Counted from the stretch's first letter, positions 1 through 15,100 are shown. The stretch is DNA of 64,000 nt from Juglans regia (GCF_001411555.2 NC_049910.1:37487250-37551249); one strand, 5' to 3'. Notes: generated by a model not told the origin, from the sequence alone. A program made the numbers and translations.

Positions 1-119
1 CTGACTTCCCAATTTCTCTTTCTGTATCTAATTTATTTTTATATCAGTCTGAGTTACTTCTATGATGTGGATGACTTGCTCAATACTTATGAGAAGTTTA
101 TGATTTTTGTCTTCAACAG

Positions 120-3100
120 TTGGTTCTAATAAGGAATGGAAGCCAAAGCCAACAAATGCTAGTGTTGTTCAAGGTTCCGGAACAGCTGGTGCTACTGGGG
201 CATCTGAGCTTTGCATTGTTTCAGTTGAAGCTGCTGATCAGACACAGCCTGAAACTTGTGTCCTTGATGTGGAAGAAGCAACTTCAAGGCTGCAGAAGAA
301 GCTTGGAGAGTTATATCCTCCACAGCGTCAACCTGTTATACTTCCAAATCACATCCACGTCCCTGAATCTGAAAGGACCAAGTTGAGTTTTGGAAGTTTT
401 GGTGCTAGTTTTGGAGTTACTACAAGCTATGTTAGTGGTCCCGATGGTAACAAGAGCTCCACACCTCTTTCCGAAGCTTCACAAGATGTTGGAGAACCTG
501 CAGAGGAACAGGCCTCAAGGTTTGGACTTATATACTTTTTAACTTTAGTAAGTTTTAATGTACTCTTTAGTATATTAGATTTACGTTACTGTGTACTTCC
601 TATGTACTTGGCTTGTGTCTCTTTACATTTTGAATAAAATTAAGTACTTACAAAAGTAGTTTAGATTTCCTCATAGTATGGATCTTGTTCTTCACTTCTC
701 CTTTTTAATTAATTTAAAGAGAGTGAGTTATAGTCACATGAGAAAACAATAAGGGGGAGTTGAGTAATATAAGTACTAATTTTCTTACGGATATAACCAT
801 GTTAGAAGTGGCTGTAGTAGTGGGCTACTGCAATCATTTTATCATCAGTGGCTTAATGATCCTGTGGAAAAATGCTAGTAAGCAGCATATATTTTCTGGA
901 ATATAGATGAATCCTGGCATTGTAAAAAAATAATAATTTGTTTCATAATTTGGTTTTCAATGGGCTTGCATCCTTGGCAATTTTAAGGATCTTGTAACAA
1001 AGGTCAACTATAAGTGCCCAATGTTTTTGCTGTTCTTTTTGCCCCCTTCATCTGGCTTCTGTTGGACCAAGGTTTTAAATAGTCTAATGTTCGTACTTTT
1101 GGTCCTTGCATGTTGATCCCTAGTTTACTCTGCTGCAGATTTTGCTGTAGTGAACTCCATTTTAATGTTTTACTTTATTATATTGTTGGTCCAGCAATCA
1201 AAATGCCTTGGAAACTGCCGAGGAGGGAGATTATCTTGATCATTCCCAATCACCTACAAATGGACCTGAAAATTTATCATCTGGTCATGGTGATGTGTCA
1301 TCCAATGCAATCCCAGAGTATAATGAAGCCAAACAGAAAACTGCATTGTCTCTTGAAGGCAATCAATTCACAGGGGTTCATACTTCGCCAAACTACAGTT
1401 TTGGTCTTGTGCCTCCAATGTTAGGGAGTCAGCTTGCACCATTTGAAAACTCCGAGTCTCAAGCACGTGATGTTTCCCGTCTTCCAAGCTTTGTTGTGAG
1501 CCCTCAAACCTCTGTTATTCTTTGTTATATGTTCATCTAGCTATGCTAAATCTATATTCAAAATCTGCAAATTTAGATATCCAGTAAGTTCAAAATTGAA
1601 CATCTAGTTCTAATGTGCCACATATTCTGATTTATTTCGCGTATGGCTTCAAACTTCGTGTAATGATGGTAATGTTAAGTATTCTGAAGTTCTGCAATAC
1701 TTTGGTTGACCCTAATTTAGGGCTTAAACTAATTACTGGTGGTTATTAGTTGCCTTTGTGTCTATTGGCCAAACAGCCGTTTGATCCCAGCTATTATGCC
1801 CAATTCTACCGCACGGGTGCTGATAGTGATGGTCGTCTTTCTCCTTTCCTTTCTCCTGGGGTCGCCACCAAGTTCAATGGGAATGTTGCAGTATTGCCTC
1901 CATCAAGTTCTCAGCCTGCTCAAGAGGTTTACATAGATAAAGCACCTTAGTTTATCATTATCATTGAAGTAAAGTACTTTATATATATAAAAAAAGGTTG
2001 AAATAAAGCCTTTCTTCTGGATTGAATTATTTATGACTCTCATGCATGGTATATACTTCCATGAATATTTTCTATTACTTAATATAAAACAATTATTCTT
2101 TACTTATAAAAAAAAATATAAAACAATTATTCTTCGATGAATATATTTCTATTCTCCTTTGCTTGTGTTTCGTCAGTTTTTACTTTCCGATTATCAAACA
2201 AGGAGTAATACTCATTTATCAAAGAATCTATTGCCTATATATATTTTTTTTTCAGTAAAGAAGAATTTTATTAATAAGAAAAGTAGGCATAGCCCAAGTA
2301 CATGGGACATATACAAGTGCAAGACCTATGCATGATTGTCTAAAAGATACAAGGAAGTCGTGCCATTAAAATCTCTTACAATTGACCAATGAAATAAACC
2401 ATTAAGAGAAAACATTCTAAGCTCGTCCATTGTCCGTTCGCGATCATCGAAGCTCCTTCCATTTCTCTCCATTCATATGCACCACCATATACAAATTAGG
2501 ACCATCTTCCCCATGGCTGGAATTTGAGAATTACCTTGTATGTCTCTCCAACTAGCTAGTAAATCGACCACCCCTCGAGACATCACCCAAAGCAATCCCA
2601 CTCTAGCATAGACATATATAATTTCTTAAATATCCTCTTTGTATTCTATTGAACCACTTCATCATTTCATTCTATTTTATTGATCTATCCTAGCCCTTCA
2701 CATGCTATAAAGGCCTTTCATTGTATGCTATTTATTACTATAATAAGCCCACTTGATTTTTTGACATTGAGATAAAAAAAAAAAAAAAAAAACAAACAAA
2801 CAAACAAAAGGTTTGGAAAGGTTTCTCACCGTTATAATTAGTAATTCAATAGATAGGGAAAAAAGGACTTTTCATCTTAAAGTGGTTATTGGTTTCCCAT
2901 TATTTGTCTCATTGGCTTTCCATCATTGAACTCTTCTATTGTTTTATTATGGCTTTTCCAATAAAGAACACAAGACTATTGATCTTATTGTAGCTATTGA
3001 CTCTTTGTTATTTACCCCTTTGGCGTCCTCACCTCTTAACTATTCTACTTTGAACTTGTATTCTAACCAGTTGATTCTTATGTTTGTTGACATATAAAAA

Positions 3101-6100
3101 TTGCCCTTCCTTGGAGAGGTTCCCTGACAAAAACAAAAAAAGCCCTTCCTCAAGATTATAAGTATATTCTTGCATTTTAGACTCGTTGTGATAGAAATTT
3201 TAGACAACTAATACACGATAGTCAGGTAATTATTCCCTCGCATTGTGCAGGCCATCATCTAGTTAGGCATAATATACTCAAATCACAGTTGATTAGCACC
3301 AGTATCAAGTATTGGTGATCTACTAGGTGGTGCAAATCTGCTGCTCAATTCTTCAGGAGGCCAAAACCAAGCCCAATCTGTAATTTAGGAATGATCTCAG
3401 CCAACTTGATCGTAGTAAATAGCACCTTGAAATCAATTTAGTTCAATATATAATCCTCTCATGGCAAAAGGAAAATTATCAACATCATTGTGTTTTGTGT
3501 GAGTCCTTTAAGCTTCAGAAACATCTGCCTTTGATAATAACAAAAATGCATGCCTTGGACAAGTTATAGCATTGTGGCTCTCACTTTACCAGGCACTTGC
3601 AGGTGTGATTGTCAAAACACGTTCAGGTCATTTGTAACCTTTCCTCTTAAGAACATTATTGTGGTGCTGAAAATAATTTGGATTACAAATTTTACGTTCG
3701 GTGAATTTGTTACTGGGATGAACAATTTTTTTCCTGCATGTTAATGGGTTAACATTTTACTCTAAGTGTGCATCCTAACATGTTTCTGTATTTATAGGGT
3801 GGCGCCTTGTCTACAGCAAGCCCAACCCTACTGGTGACTCAGGCTGCCAGTCTCATGCAAAGCTCAATGGCTATGACTCAGCAGCCAGTCCCCATCTATA
3901 GGCCACCTGCTGGGGTTCATATATCCCATTATCCTCCAAACTACATTCCATATACACATTATTTTTCCCCATTCTATGTTCCACCACCAGCCATTCACCA
4001 GTATCTGGGCAACAGTGCATTTCCTCAGCAGCCTCAAGCTGGCGGTGTATATCCAGCTCCATCAGCCGCAGCTGCCACTGGGATCAAATATTCACTTCCA
4101 CAATACAAACCAGGAACTAACACAGGAAATCCAGCACATTTTGGAATGCCAAGTGGCTATGGGCCATACAGCTCCTCCCCAGCTGGTTATAACCCTTGTT
4201 CTACTGCAACCGCAGGAAATGCAACCAGGAACGAGGATCTTACTGCAACCCAATTCAAGGAAAGTAGTGTATACATTAGTGGGCAGCAGGTTAGCTTTTA
4301 TTTCCTGTTTCTGTCTTGTTCCTGTAACCATTTATCATGTTGCGTTTTAAAGTGGCTTAGTATCATCTTAGAAAATGTTTAAATGACATAGTAGTATGAT
4401 ATTGAAAGCAATATCTGAAAGCTAGACCCCCTTGCCACACCTTTATCTATTGAGCTTGAATTGCAAAAATAACTGCAACATGTTTCCGAAATCTGTGGTG
4501 ATGCTGAAGCAAGTAGTTGGTAGCAGCAATTGAGGTTGGGGCATTGCAATGAAGTAGTAAGGTCTATTTATTTTATCTAGTTGTTCAGTTGTTCTTCTCT
4601 AGGTATTTGTAGCTATTGGTGGTGGCCAAGTTTCTGGGAATTACTAATCATCCAAACTATTGGTGGTGAGGAAACAATTGGTATTTATGTATAGAAAGGT
4701 AAAACAGTTGTTCAGAAATTGTTTTGATAAGTAATGTTTGCTGGAGGTGGTTGCCGTTATCTCTCTCTCTCTCTCTCTCATTTTCCTTGGGGGTGGGTGG
4801 AGGTGTTCATGGTAAATTAATGGTAAAAATTGTAATTGAAAGTCTCCATTCTCATTCCCGTTGGAACAAAAATATCGCATGGATCGATATGGAAATATTT
4901 GGTACCTCAATCCATGATTTGTGTAAATATTTATAGATATAAGTAGTAGGACGAGGCATTGGGCTTGGCCTAAACAAAATGTTGGAGGGTCGAACTTAGG
5001 CCTGTTTCTCAAACATGGTGGGTCAAAACACTATCCGGATCCCCTTCCTCAAGTACAAGCGTGAACAACCCTTAGATACCACTAATGGCTGTTTAGGTTA
5101 CCACTTCGCTGTCACAAAATAGGTTGGTGGTCACTGGCAACCCTCTGGCTGGTAAGCTAGTGTAGATTCCCTACCTCATGTAGTGTGAATAGTGGCTGAG
5201 TGGATGTAAAAACCTCTAGGGTTATGTGAAATGAGGTTTCTTCTTGTTCCCAAGGCGATGATGGCTTCCTCATCTCTCTGATTGTCCTCTGTTGTCTCCT
5301 CCAACTATAGATGACATCGCTTTTGTTGAAAATGAGGAGTCTCAGATGAACGACGAGAAGGAACCTTCTAGGCTCTTGTGCACTACTAAGGACAATGACT
5401 TGGTGATTTCGGATGATGGGTCATTGAAGAGCATGATTTGTAGTTGGTGTGCAAGGAGACAAGGGTGGGTGCTTCTATAAATGGTTTGGAAGACTCGGGG
5501 GATGAGCCTAGTCCTATCTGCTCATTGCCTCTGGCTCACTCTTGGGTTGGTTTGCATTCGGATTGGGTTCTGCAGAAGGTGGATGAAATTCATGATTGCG
5601 TAGGGATTTCTTGTGAGGGCTTTGAAGAACAAGTTAAAGCTCTTCTTATTGCTATCAAGGCTGGACAACCTCTTTTGGCTAGATCATTCTCGAAAAAAAA
5701 AAAAGAGAGCGTAAGAGACTGGTATTCTCTATCAATTATGATGCAAGGGAACGTAGTGCAAGTAGAGGAAGGTACAAAGACAGGGTGAATATCAGTGATT
5801 TATGAAGCCAAATATCATTTCATGGAATGTTCAGTGGCTGAATGACCCGTGTAAGTGTCTTCATGTGAGAAATTTGATTCGGGAATGTATTAGAATGGTT
5901 AAGTAGTGTCTATGTTGTTTAAGGGTGGTCCAATGTCGAGTTCCAAGTGTTTGAAAGTAGAATCGAAAACTTTTATTTTTTCAAAGAGAAATGATAGTTG
6001 CAGTTATGAGTGTGCAAGCGCCGCGCAATCATTTTGAAAAAAGTGAATAAGTACAGGACCCACATGAAAAGAAATTAATTTTTTAATAGTGAACCCCACT

Positions 6101-9100
6101 CTTTTTTAAAGCGACTGCACAACGTTTGCTTATTCCACGGCTGTATGTAATATTATTATTTTTTTGAATGAGGAGGGTAATTTTATTCGCATTACTGAGA
6201 GAAGCAAAAGGGTGGTCAAGTTTGTTTCTCTTAGTGTGTTGACAGTGTCATGGGTGGTTAAGGCGATGGACGATTGCTTGGCTCACCCTTGGCATGTTGG
6301 TTTTGTCAGAAAGCTATGGGATGGTCATGGTGTCCTTATTATCCAGGTTCATGCTAATTTGAAGGGGCGCTTATTGCTTGTGGACGATTATGGGAATGGG
6401 AATAATAAGGGTTCTCTGATTATTCCTGAAGGTTTGAAGGGTAGAGGTTGGCAAGATTTCGTGTTCAATGCTCGCATAGTGGCTGGCTCTAAAGTCTTTG
6501 TTTTGGTAGATGAAAACAGAGCTCAAACTGTTCATGCCTTACAAGCTCTGGTTAGCTATAAGGATGGGTCCGATGGCTCATTGCCTTCGGGGAGGGCTCT
6601 CCTCTCAAAGGGTGCTTCATATGTTTCAGTCTTGAAGAAACTGGCATGTATTCTGGCAGGAAATAGACCACATAGTGGGGAGGATGTTAGTTAGAGGAAA
6701 GGGAACGTTATTGGCAGTGATGTCCAAAATGGTTGGAAGTCTTCATTGCATGTTGACAAGTGGCATCACAAGGAGGAATGTGGGGTGGGCTGTTCGCATT
6801 CTGTGGTTATTTCGACTGTGGTAGAAGTTGAAGGGTTGTTGTGGGCTGCCAGAGCAGAGTTATCAGAAGTTATGGAGAAGATTACATGTTTAATGACCAA
6901 AATAGATATGAGTTTGAATTTGGTCATGGGCCTGAGCAGTGGGATGAATGGCCCACTTCATTTAAACCCACCCTCACCTATCATGTAACGCCCCGACCTC
7001 AAGGGTTCGGAGAGTTAACTCACATAATTTGAATATGAACTCCAACAATACCAATGTAATTCCAAAACCAAGAATATATTCTTCCAAATCTTCAAACAAT
7101 GTAAACACTTCAATAAATAAACCATTCATACCCACATATCAAATCCTCAATATCACAACCCAAATAAAATATCAATCTTTCTTCATGTCTCAAATAATAA
7201 ACTAAAATAAACTAAAAATTGACATATGTCCCATACACTGTCTAAATCCATTGAAATCAACAATAAACAAATAATATCCAACAACTGTACTAATATTGCG
7301 GGATATCCAAACTATTCTCAACTAATCTTGTCTACAGACTCTAATACTGATCCCCAGCTGAACTGTCAATGTTATCTAAAAATATTATGAAGATTAAGGG
7401 GTGAGTTATTAACAACTAAATAAGCAGAGTATATACTATCATATAAACATGAGCATTTATAACGTTCGGTATGCAGAACAAATAATTGACTTTCAAAATG
7501 CATAAACAAAGCTTGGTACAAAAAAACGTTAGAGCGAAATTTCCAGAAAGACAAACTTATTCCCAAAAAGAAAATCCATTGGCATATTCAAACTGAAACA
7601 TTAAAGTCATGTCATCTCGTAGTATCACATCGGGACAAATATCATGTTTAACCCCCGTGGTAGGGTTATAAACCACCATTATACCCGTGGCTAGGCCATA
7701 TACCATGTTTCACTCCCGTGGTAGGGTTATAAACCACCATTATACCCGTGGTTGGGCCGTATTCCATGTTTCACCCCCGTGGTAGGGTTATAAACCACCA
7801 TTATACCTGTGGCTGGGCCGTATACCATGTTTCACCCTCGTGGTAGGATTATAAACCACCATTATACCCGTGGCTGGGCCTTAACAGAAAACATAATAGA
7901 TATCATCGGAACCAGATCACATTCATATACATAATTAGAATTCCATGCCAAGGTTTTCAGATGACACATCATATTAAAACAGAAATACTGAATAGCTTTA
8001 GATCACTTAACATGTTCAAAATAAACAGAATCAAAATATTTTCATTTATTCATAACAAAACTTTTAGATTTTCATATTCGCTCTTTTGCATAGTTCAGAA
8101 ACAAAATGTACAAAATTAGCTCATGTTTACACCAGTCATGACAGAAAATACTCTCTTATATAGAATTTATGCATATGCAGAATAAACATCTGAGGTCGTT
8201 TTCAGATTTCATTTCAAAAACAAACATGTTTATTTTCAAAACCTATCTCATTTCGTTTCTTTTATGCAGAACTAGTATATGAACCCCGCTTACCTGACTT
8301 CCGTGTATTATCAACATCTTGAGTCGGAACTCTAATAGTGACACCACCTAAACAAAACATATACCCAACATTTAATAAACCAATACAGTAAGTTACTATT
8401 TATTGAGTAATAAACCAAAACAGTCCATTCTTAACTCAATAACTATCATAACAATTAAACCCAAACAGTACTCTCCTCAAACCATTCGCATTTAAAACCC
8501 AAAACAACCACCTTTTATTAACACCAAACCAACCATAATCATTTCCAAAACCAACAACAGCAACTCCAATGATTAAAACATAACCCAAACCATACTTCAT
8601 CTCCAACCTTCAAATAAAATTTTCAGTGCAAGCATCAATATTTTAGTCATTCAACAATTCAAGACTTACATAAAAAAATATCCAATACAACCAACTCAAA
8701 ATACCCATAAATTTACACCAAATAGTCTCAATTAATAGCCCAAAACAGTCTCACAAAGCCATCCAAAAATCATACTCAACTTCAAGAATTTCATCACACT
8801 CCACCACAATCCAACATATAAAACACCAACACAATATAAATTTATAACTGTAATAGATTGCCAAAAGTCACTGCAGTAGTGCAAAAAAAAATCTTACCCA
8901 TGCCACACTCAAATCAGTAACATTACTATATTTCACAACTAACCACAATATCCAAACCCTACCAAATGCTTCGGGAGTGACTTACCTAACAGAGTCACAA
9001 AGACTTCAAACCACTTCGAACCAACACAACCCACTGTAGTCTACTCCCAGAAAAAATTCACAGCAATCTCTAGTGAAAGAGAAAGTGACCTGCGCAAGGA

Positions 9101-12100
9101 AGGCTTGAGAAGTTTGAGTGTGTGCGTACAGCAAGCAAAACAGAGTGGTTTGTGTGTGTAAACAAAACAGAGCAAACCCAAATAGAAGAGAGGCCTACTC
9201 GAGTAAAACCAGAAGAAAAGGAAGAAGAAGAAAGAAATAAAAAAAATAAAATAAAATGAAAGAGAGATGCCGGATTGAGAGGAGGAATTACCAACGGTTG
9301 TTCAAGAAAAAAAAAAAAAAAACTGCAGTGGAGTCAAAAGTTGAAGCTCCAACACCTGGGTTGAACGCACGGTGAAGGGATAGAGAAATTGAGAGGAACC
9401 GATTGAAAAAGTCTGCATTAAAGTGCGAGTTCGTTTCTTGAGCGTGATAAGAGGTAAAATCAACTGCAAGGGTTATGGGTTTGGTGCGCACGGTTTGAGC
9501 AATATGCGGAAATGCAGTGCAAGGGAAGAAACCGTGGAGAAGAAAAATAGTGCAGCAGAAAAGGGGAATTAAACACTCATCGAAACGACGCCGTTTGAGC
9601 CTCTCATCAAGTGCTCGTGGGCCGGGCTTCGAGCAACCGGGTTGGCTTCAAAAGAACTGGGCTTAGAGCCCGAATGTTACATATCGACAATGGGCTTAAG
9701 TTGGCAAATGGACATGGCGATGGGCTGGGCTCAACCAAAAAGGTTGGAGGCCCAATCTCGAGGCCCCTTTCCAAAATGTGGCGGGTCAAACATCCTATTG
9801 GGTCCTCTTCCTTGGGCCCAAGCGCAAATATCTCATAGATATTGTCGGCAGTCGTTTAGGGCATCCCTTTGACGACACAGAACAGGTTGTCGGTTGCCGA
9901 CGACCTTCCTGTTCCTGAGTTAGTGCTAATCTCCTTCTCGAACATGGAAATTAGTGGTGGAGGGGCCGTGGATGCCTTTGCGGCCGTGCGAAATGAGGTT
10001 TCTCTCGGTCTTCAAGGTTTTTCTAGCGTTCCTATCCATACTGATGCTTCCCAGTTGCCCTTTTTAGTTTTTGATGAAGCCGTATTTGATGGTTTTGTGA
10101 GGATGTCTCCTCAGTTGAATGTTGAGTAGGAATCGTCTAGGGTTTTGTGCACCACTGAGGATAAGGTTTTGGGCAATTCGGATGAGGGGTCTGTTGAAGA
10201 GCTTGATTTACAGTTGGTATGCAGGGGGTCTAGGGTGGAGGCTTCTCATAATGGATTGGAAGACGTGGGGGATGAGCCTAGTCCCATTTGCTCAATGCCT
10301 CCAGCGTGTTCTTGGGCAGGCGCGCATTTTGATTGGGTGTTATAGAAGGTGGACGAAATCCGCGATTGCCTAGGGATTTCATGTTAGGGTTTCAAAGAGT
10401 AATTTAAAGCTCTTCTTATCGCTATCGAGGCGGGACGACCTTTCTTGTCTAGATCCTGCTCAAAAAAAAGAAAGAGAGCTCAAGAGATTGGTTTGCTCTG
10501 TCAATTATGATGCAAGGGAAGGTAGTGCTAGTAGAGGTAGGCGCAAAGACAGGGTGAACAATAGTGCTTTATGAAGCTGAAGATTCTCTCTTGGAATGTA
10601 TCAGGATTGAATGACTCATGAAAGTGCCTTTGGGTAAGAAATCTGATTCGGGAATGGAAAGTAGATGTCATTTGTTTGCAAGAAACCAAACTGAAATCCA
10701 TTGACAGGAATATTATAAGAAGTTTGTGGGGTTATTCTTATGTGGGAGGGGCTTCTTTAGCTTCTCAGAGGGCTTTGAGGGGTATTATTTTGATGTGGGA
10801 TAAGAGAGTTGTAAATCTGGTGGATGAATTTGTTGGGGAATATCTAGTGGCTTGTTCTTTTATGAATGTTAATGATGGCTTTGGGTGGAGCTTTGCTGGT
10901 GTATATGGGCCTAACGTCAATAGTGAAAAAAGATTTCTTTGGGATGAGATTGCTGGCTTGTGCAGTTGGTGGGAGGGTGCGTAGTGTATTGGTGATGATT
11001 TTAACACCACCCGGTATCCAAGTGAAAGGTTGAGGGATTCTCTTATAGGTTCGGCCATGGTTGATTTTTCTGATTTATTGTTTGATCTGGATTTGGTCGA
11101 TTTACCTTTGGCTGGGGGCGATTTCACTTGGTCGAATGAGAGGGCATGGTCCAGGTTGGATAAATTTCTTGTTTCCCCTTCTTGGGAGGTGCATTTCCTT
11201 GACTTATGTAAACTTCTCCCTAGATTAAGTTCCAATCATTTCCCTTCCTCTTGGACTGTGGGGGTATTCATGAGGGGCGAAGATATTTTAAGTTCGAGAG
11301 CATGTGGTTACAAGCTGATGGTTTTGTAGAAATGATAAGAGAGTGGTGGTCCTCTTCTCAGTTATCAGGTACACCCAGTTTTGTATTAGCAAATAAACTC
11401 AAAGCTTTGAAAACATTTTTGAGGAAATGGAATGTGAAAGTCTTCGGGAACATAGGGGATCAAAAAAGTCTCTTTTGGAGGAGCTAATTTGTTTTGATGA
11501 AAAAGAGGTTGCCGGGGTTCTATCGGTTGATGAGAAGGAAAGGAAACTTGGTGTTGCTACTAAACTGGAAAAAATTACTCTGATGGAGGAGATTTCTTGG
11601 TGACAAAAGTCTCGGGCCCTTTGGTTGAAGGAAGGGGACAAGTGCACCAAATTCTTTCATAGAGTTGTCAATTCTCATCGAAGTAATAATGCCATAGAGG
11701 TGCTCCACTCGGAAGTTAATGTCATTAAGGAACAATCTGAAATCTAGGACCACATTTGTTCATTTTTATGAAAAGCTCCTACCAGAGAGAGCCTTATTCA
11801 TGGCGTCCTAAGGTTGATGGGTTGGAGTTAGATTCGATTGACCAGCCTAGTGCACATTGGTTGGAGATAATGTTTGAAGAGGAGGAGGTGCTCAATGTGA
11901 TAAGAGGAATGGACAGAGATAAAGCCCGAGTCTAGATGGTTTGTCCATGGCATTTTTTCAGGTATGTTGGGACATTGTGAAGGACAACATCATGAAGGTT
12001 TTTCTTGAATTTCACTCGTGTGTATGAAATTCAAGAAAAGTCTTAATGCTACATTCATTGCACTTATTCCAAAAAAAGTTGGGTCCGTGGAGGTGCATGG

Positions 12101-15100
12101 TTTTTGTCCCATCAGCCTTATTAGTAGTGTTTATAAAATCATCTCAAAGGTGCTTGCTAATCGTTTGAATGTGGTTATGGGGAAGATCATCACAAAATTT
12201 CAAAATTCCTTTGTTAAGGGAAGACAAATTCTTGATTCCATTCTTATTGCTAATAGTGCTTGGAGAGTAGAATCAGAGGTGGCATTCTCGGCATCCTTTG
12301 TAAATTGGATATGGAGAAGGCTTTTGACCACGTCAACTGGGATTTCTTGGTTTATACCCTAGGTAGGTGTGGTTTTGGGGAGAGGTGGTGTAACTGGATG
12401 AAGTATTGCATATCTACTGTTAGATTTTCAGTTTTGGTCAAATGGTACCCCAGCTGGTTTTTTTAACAGCTCCCGGGGATTCAAACAAGGGGATCCACTG
12501 TCCCCTTTTCTTTTTGTTTTAGTTATGGATGTTTTGAGCAAAATATTGAAGGCGGCGGCAGATAGGGGATTCATATTGGGCTTTTTGGTGGGCAGCCCTT
12601 CGTATGGCAGCGTTAATGTTGCTCATCTACTCTTTGCGGATGGCACTTTGATTCTTTGTGAGCCAAATTCTGATTAGATCCATTCTTTATGGGCTCTCTT
12701 TTGTTTTGAAGCGGTATCCGGCTTAAAGGTGAATTTATCAAAGTCTGAAATGATCCCTATTGGTTTGGTTAATAATTTAGGAGATTTGGGTTATATTTTG
12801 GGCTGCAAAGTCTCCAGTTTGCCTTTGAAGTATCTTGGCCTCCCTTTTGGGGGAATCTCACAAATCCAAGGCTATTTGGGACGGGATTATAGAAAAGATT
12901 GAGTTTCGATTGACTGCTTGGAAAATGATTTATTTGTCCAAAGGTGGTAGAATCACTTTAATCAAGAGCACCTTATCTAATATCCCAACTTATTTTCTAT
13001 CTCTTTTTCCTTTGCCTACAAGAGTGGCTAATAGAATGGAAAGGATATTTCGTGCTTTCTTGTGGGGCGGTATGGAGAATGAGAAGAAATTTCATTTGCT
13101 TAAGTGGGATAAGAAGGCTCATTAATTCAACTAGTCTCTGTGTTCCTCAAATGGATCTCTAAGTTGTTGAGAGGTTAAGCGGCTTCCCGGACTTAAACGA
13201 GGTTTGCCAGTATAATATGGTTCGGGGTTAAGGCTCATTGAGCTCAAACCCTAGGTGGGACCTTGATCTCAATCTGCATCCACGGGAAGATGTCGAAGTT
13301 CCCACTGAAGAGGCCCCCAAACTCTTTTTTTCTTTTGGTAAGTGGTCTATCTGTCCACGACGATAGCTCTTCTTTTATTCAGGATTGATCTTCCCCCTAA
13401 GATTTGCACTCCTCTTTCATTGGGTGGTTTGGGGATTAGAAAGCTGAAAACTTTCAATAAGGCACTTTTAGGGGAATGGTTTTAGAGGTGTCATCTAGAA
13501 GGGGACGCTCTTTGGAGGCTTGTTATTGAAGCCAAGTACGGGAGTACTTGGGGTGGTTGGTGTTCCAATGAAGTAAGAGGGGCATATGGTGTGGGAGTGT
13601 GGAAATTCATTCGTAATGGATGGGACGAGTTCTTCAGAAATTTCAGATTTGAGGTGGGTAGGGGAAACCAGATCAGTTTTTGGCATGACTTGTGGTGTGG
13701 GGATGAGGCCTTGAAGAATGTTTTCCCCTCTCTTCGGAATTGCTTCGAATAAAGGTGCCTTTGTGGCTAATTACATGGATAATTCTGCTGGATTTATTCA
13801 GTGGTCAGTAAGCTTTATTAGAGATGTCCAAGATTGGGAAGTGGGGGACATTATTGATTTTTACAGCTTACTTTATGCTTTAAACATAAACTCTGGAGGG
13901 GAGGATAGATTACTTTGGAATCAGTTTGGTAATAAGAAATTCTCGATTAGATCTTTATACAAGGTCTTGGTGTCACATTCTTCTACTGACTTTTTTCCTC
14001 AGAAAAATATTTGGAGATGCAAAGTGCCTCTTAAGGTGGCTTTCTTAGGGTGGTTGACTTCTCATGGAAAAATTCTTACCATTGATAAGTTAAGAAATCG
14101 TGGTATTGTTGCAATGGGTTAGTGCTTTATGTTCAAAAGATGTGGTGAATTGGCAGATCATCTTCTTCTTCATTGTGATGTGTTGAAGGCTTTGTGGGAC
14201 GAGGATTTTGCTAAGGCGGGGAATTGCTTGGGTGATGCCCAAGAGGGTGGTGAGCGTCTTTGCTTGTTGGGGAGGGATTATAGGAAATTGTCAAATAGCA
14301 ACCGTTTGGAAGATGGTTCCTCTTTGTTTTATGTGGTGTATTTGGAATGAGAGGAATGGACGCTGTTTTGAGAATAGAGAACGATTGGTGGAAGGGATTA
14401 GAGCTTTCTTTTTTCATACTTTGTTGCTTTGGGCTTTGGTTATTGTATTGGATAGGAATAGTCTTAATGACTTTTGTAATTTTTTTCAAGGTTAGCTTAT
14501 AATTAGGTGTCTCTCTATGTACACTTCCTGTGTATTTGGATAATGCCTAATTATGTTTATTAATAAATTTCTTACTTATAAAAAAAATGATCCGGGAATG
14601 GAAAGTAGATGTTATTTGTTTGCAAGAAACCAAATTGAAGTTCATTGACAGAAATATTATAAGAAGTTTGTGGGGCTGTTCTTAAGTGGGATGGGTCTGT
14701 CTTGCTTCTCAGGGGGCTTCAGGAGGTATTATTTTGATGCGGGATAAGAGAGCAGTAAATTTGGTGGAAGAGTATGTTAGGGAACTTTTGGTGGCTTGTT
14801 CTTTTAAGAACGTGGATGATGATGGTTTTGGGTGGGGATTCGTTGGCGTGTATGGGTCCAATGTTGATAGTGATAGAAGATTTCTTTGGGATGAGATTGC
14901 TGGTTTATGTAGTTGGTGGGAGGGTCCGTAGTGTATTGGTGGTGATTTTAACATCCGAGGTTTCCGAGTGAAAGGTCGGGGGATTCTCATATTGGTTTGG
15001 CCATTGTCGATTTCTCTGGTCTTAATTTTTTATATGGGTTTGGTTGATTTACTTTTGGCAGGGGGAGATTTTACTTGGTCGAATGGAAGGGTATGGTCTA

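Larger units (their letters stand above)
5900..14588 (+). mobile_element. LINE copy B (L1-type), nearly full length, split by a MITE and a solo LTR
   Basis: Without its insertions this element is about 5.8 kb, the usual size for plant L1-type LINEs. ORF1 appears to start at 5933 and continues through 6164-6690 with a basic N-terminal domain seen in plant LINE ORF1 proteins ([14 protein letters not shown]). It is interrupted by a hairpin MITE (about 5989-6156) and a solo LTR (6984-9681), and ends near 10560. ORF2 follows (10573-14497). The 3' end has TTAATAAATTTCTTACTTAT followed by a short A-tail at 14580-14588. Frameshifts and stops show that it is not active. Confidence 0.75.

Noticed and set aside
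3871..4331. Minus- and other-frame ORFs over GIP1-like exon 4
   Set aside because: Out-of-frame readings of the Pro/Tyr/Gln-rich exon; no family match.
5989..6156. microRNA precursor
   Set aside because: The arms extend the full element length and recur as a repeat family with loop, so a MITE is the better explanation.
7643..7880. Regular repeats resembling a CRISPR array
   Set aside because: Whole 61-bp units are repeated without unique spacers, in a plant LTR, with no cas genes.
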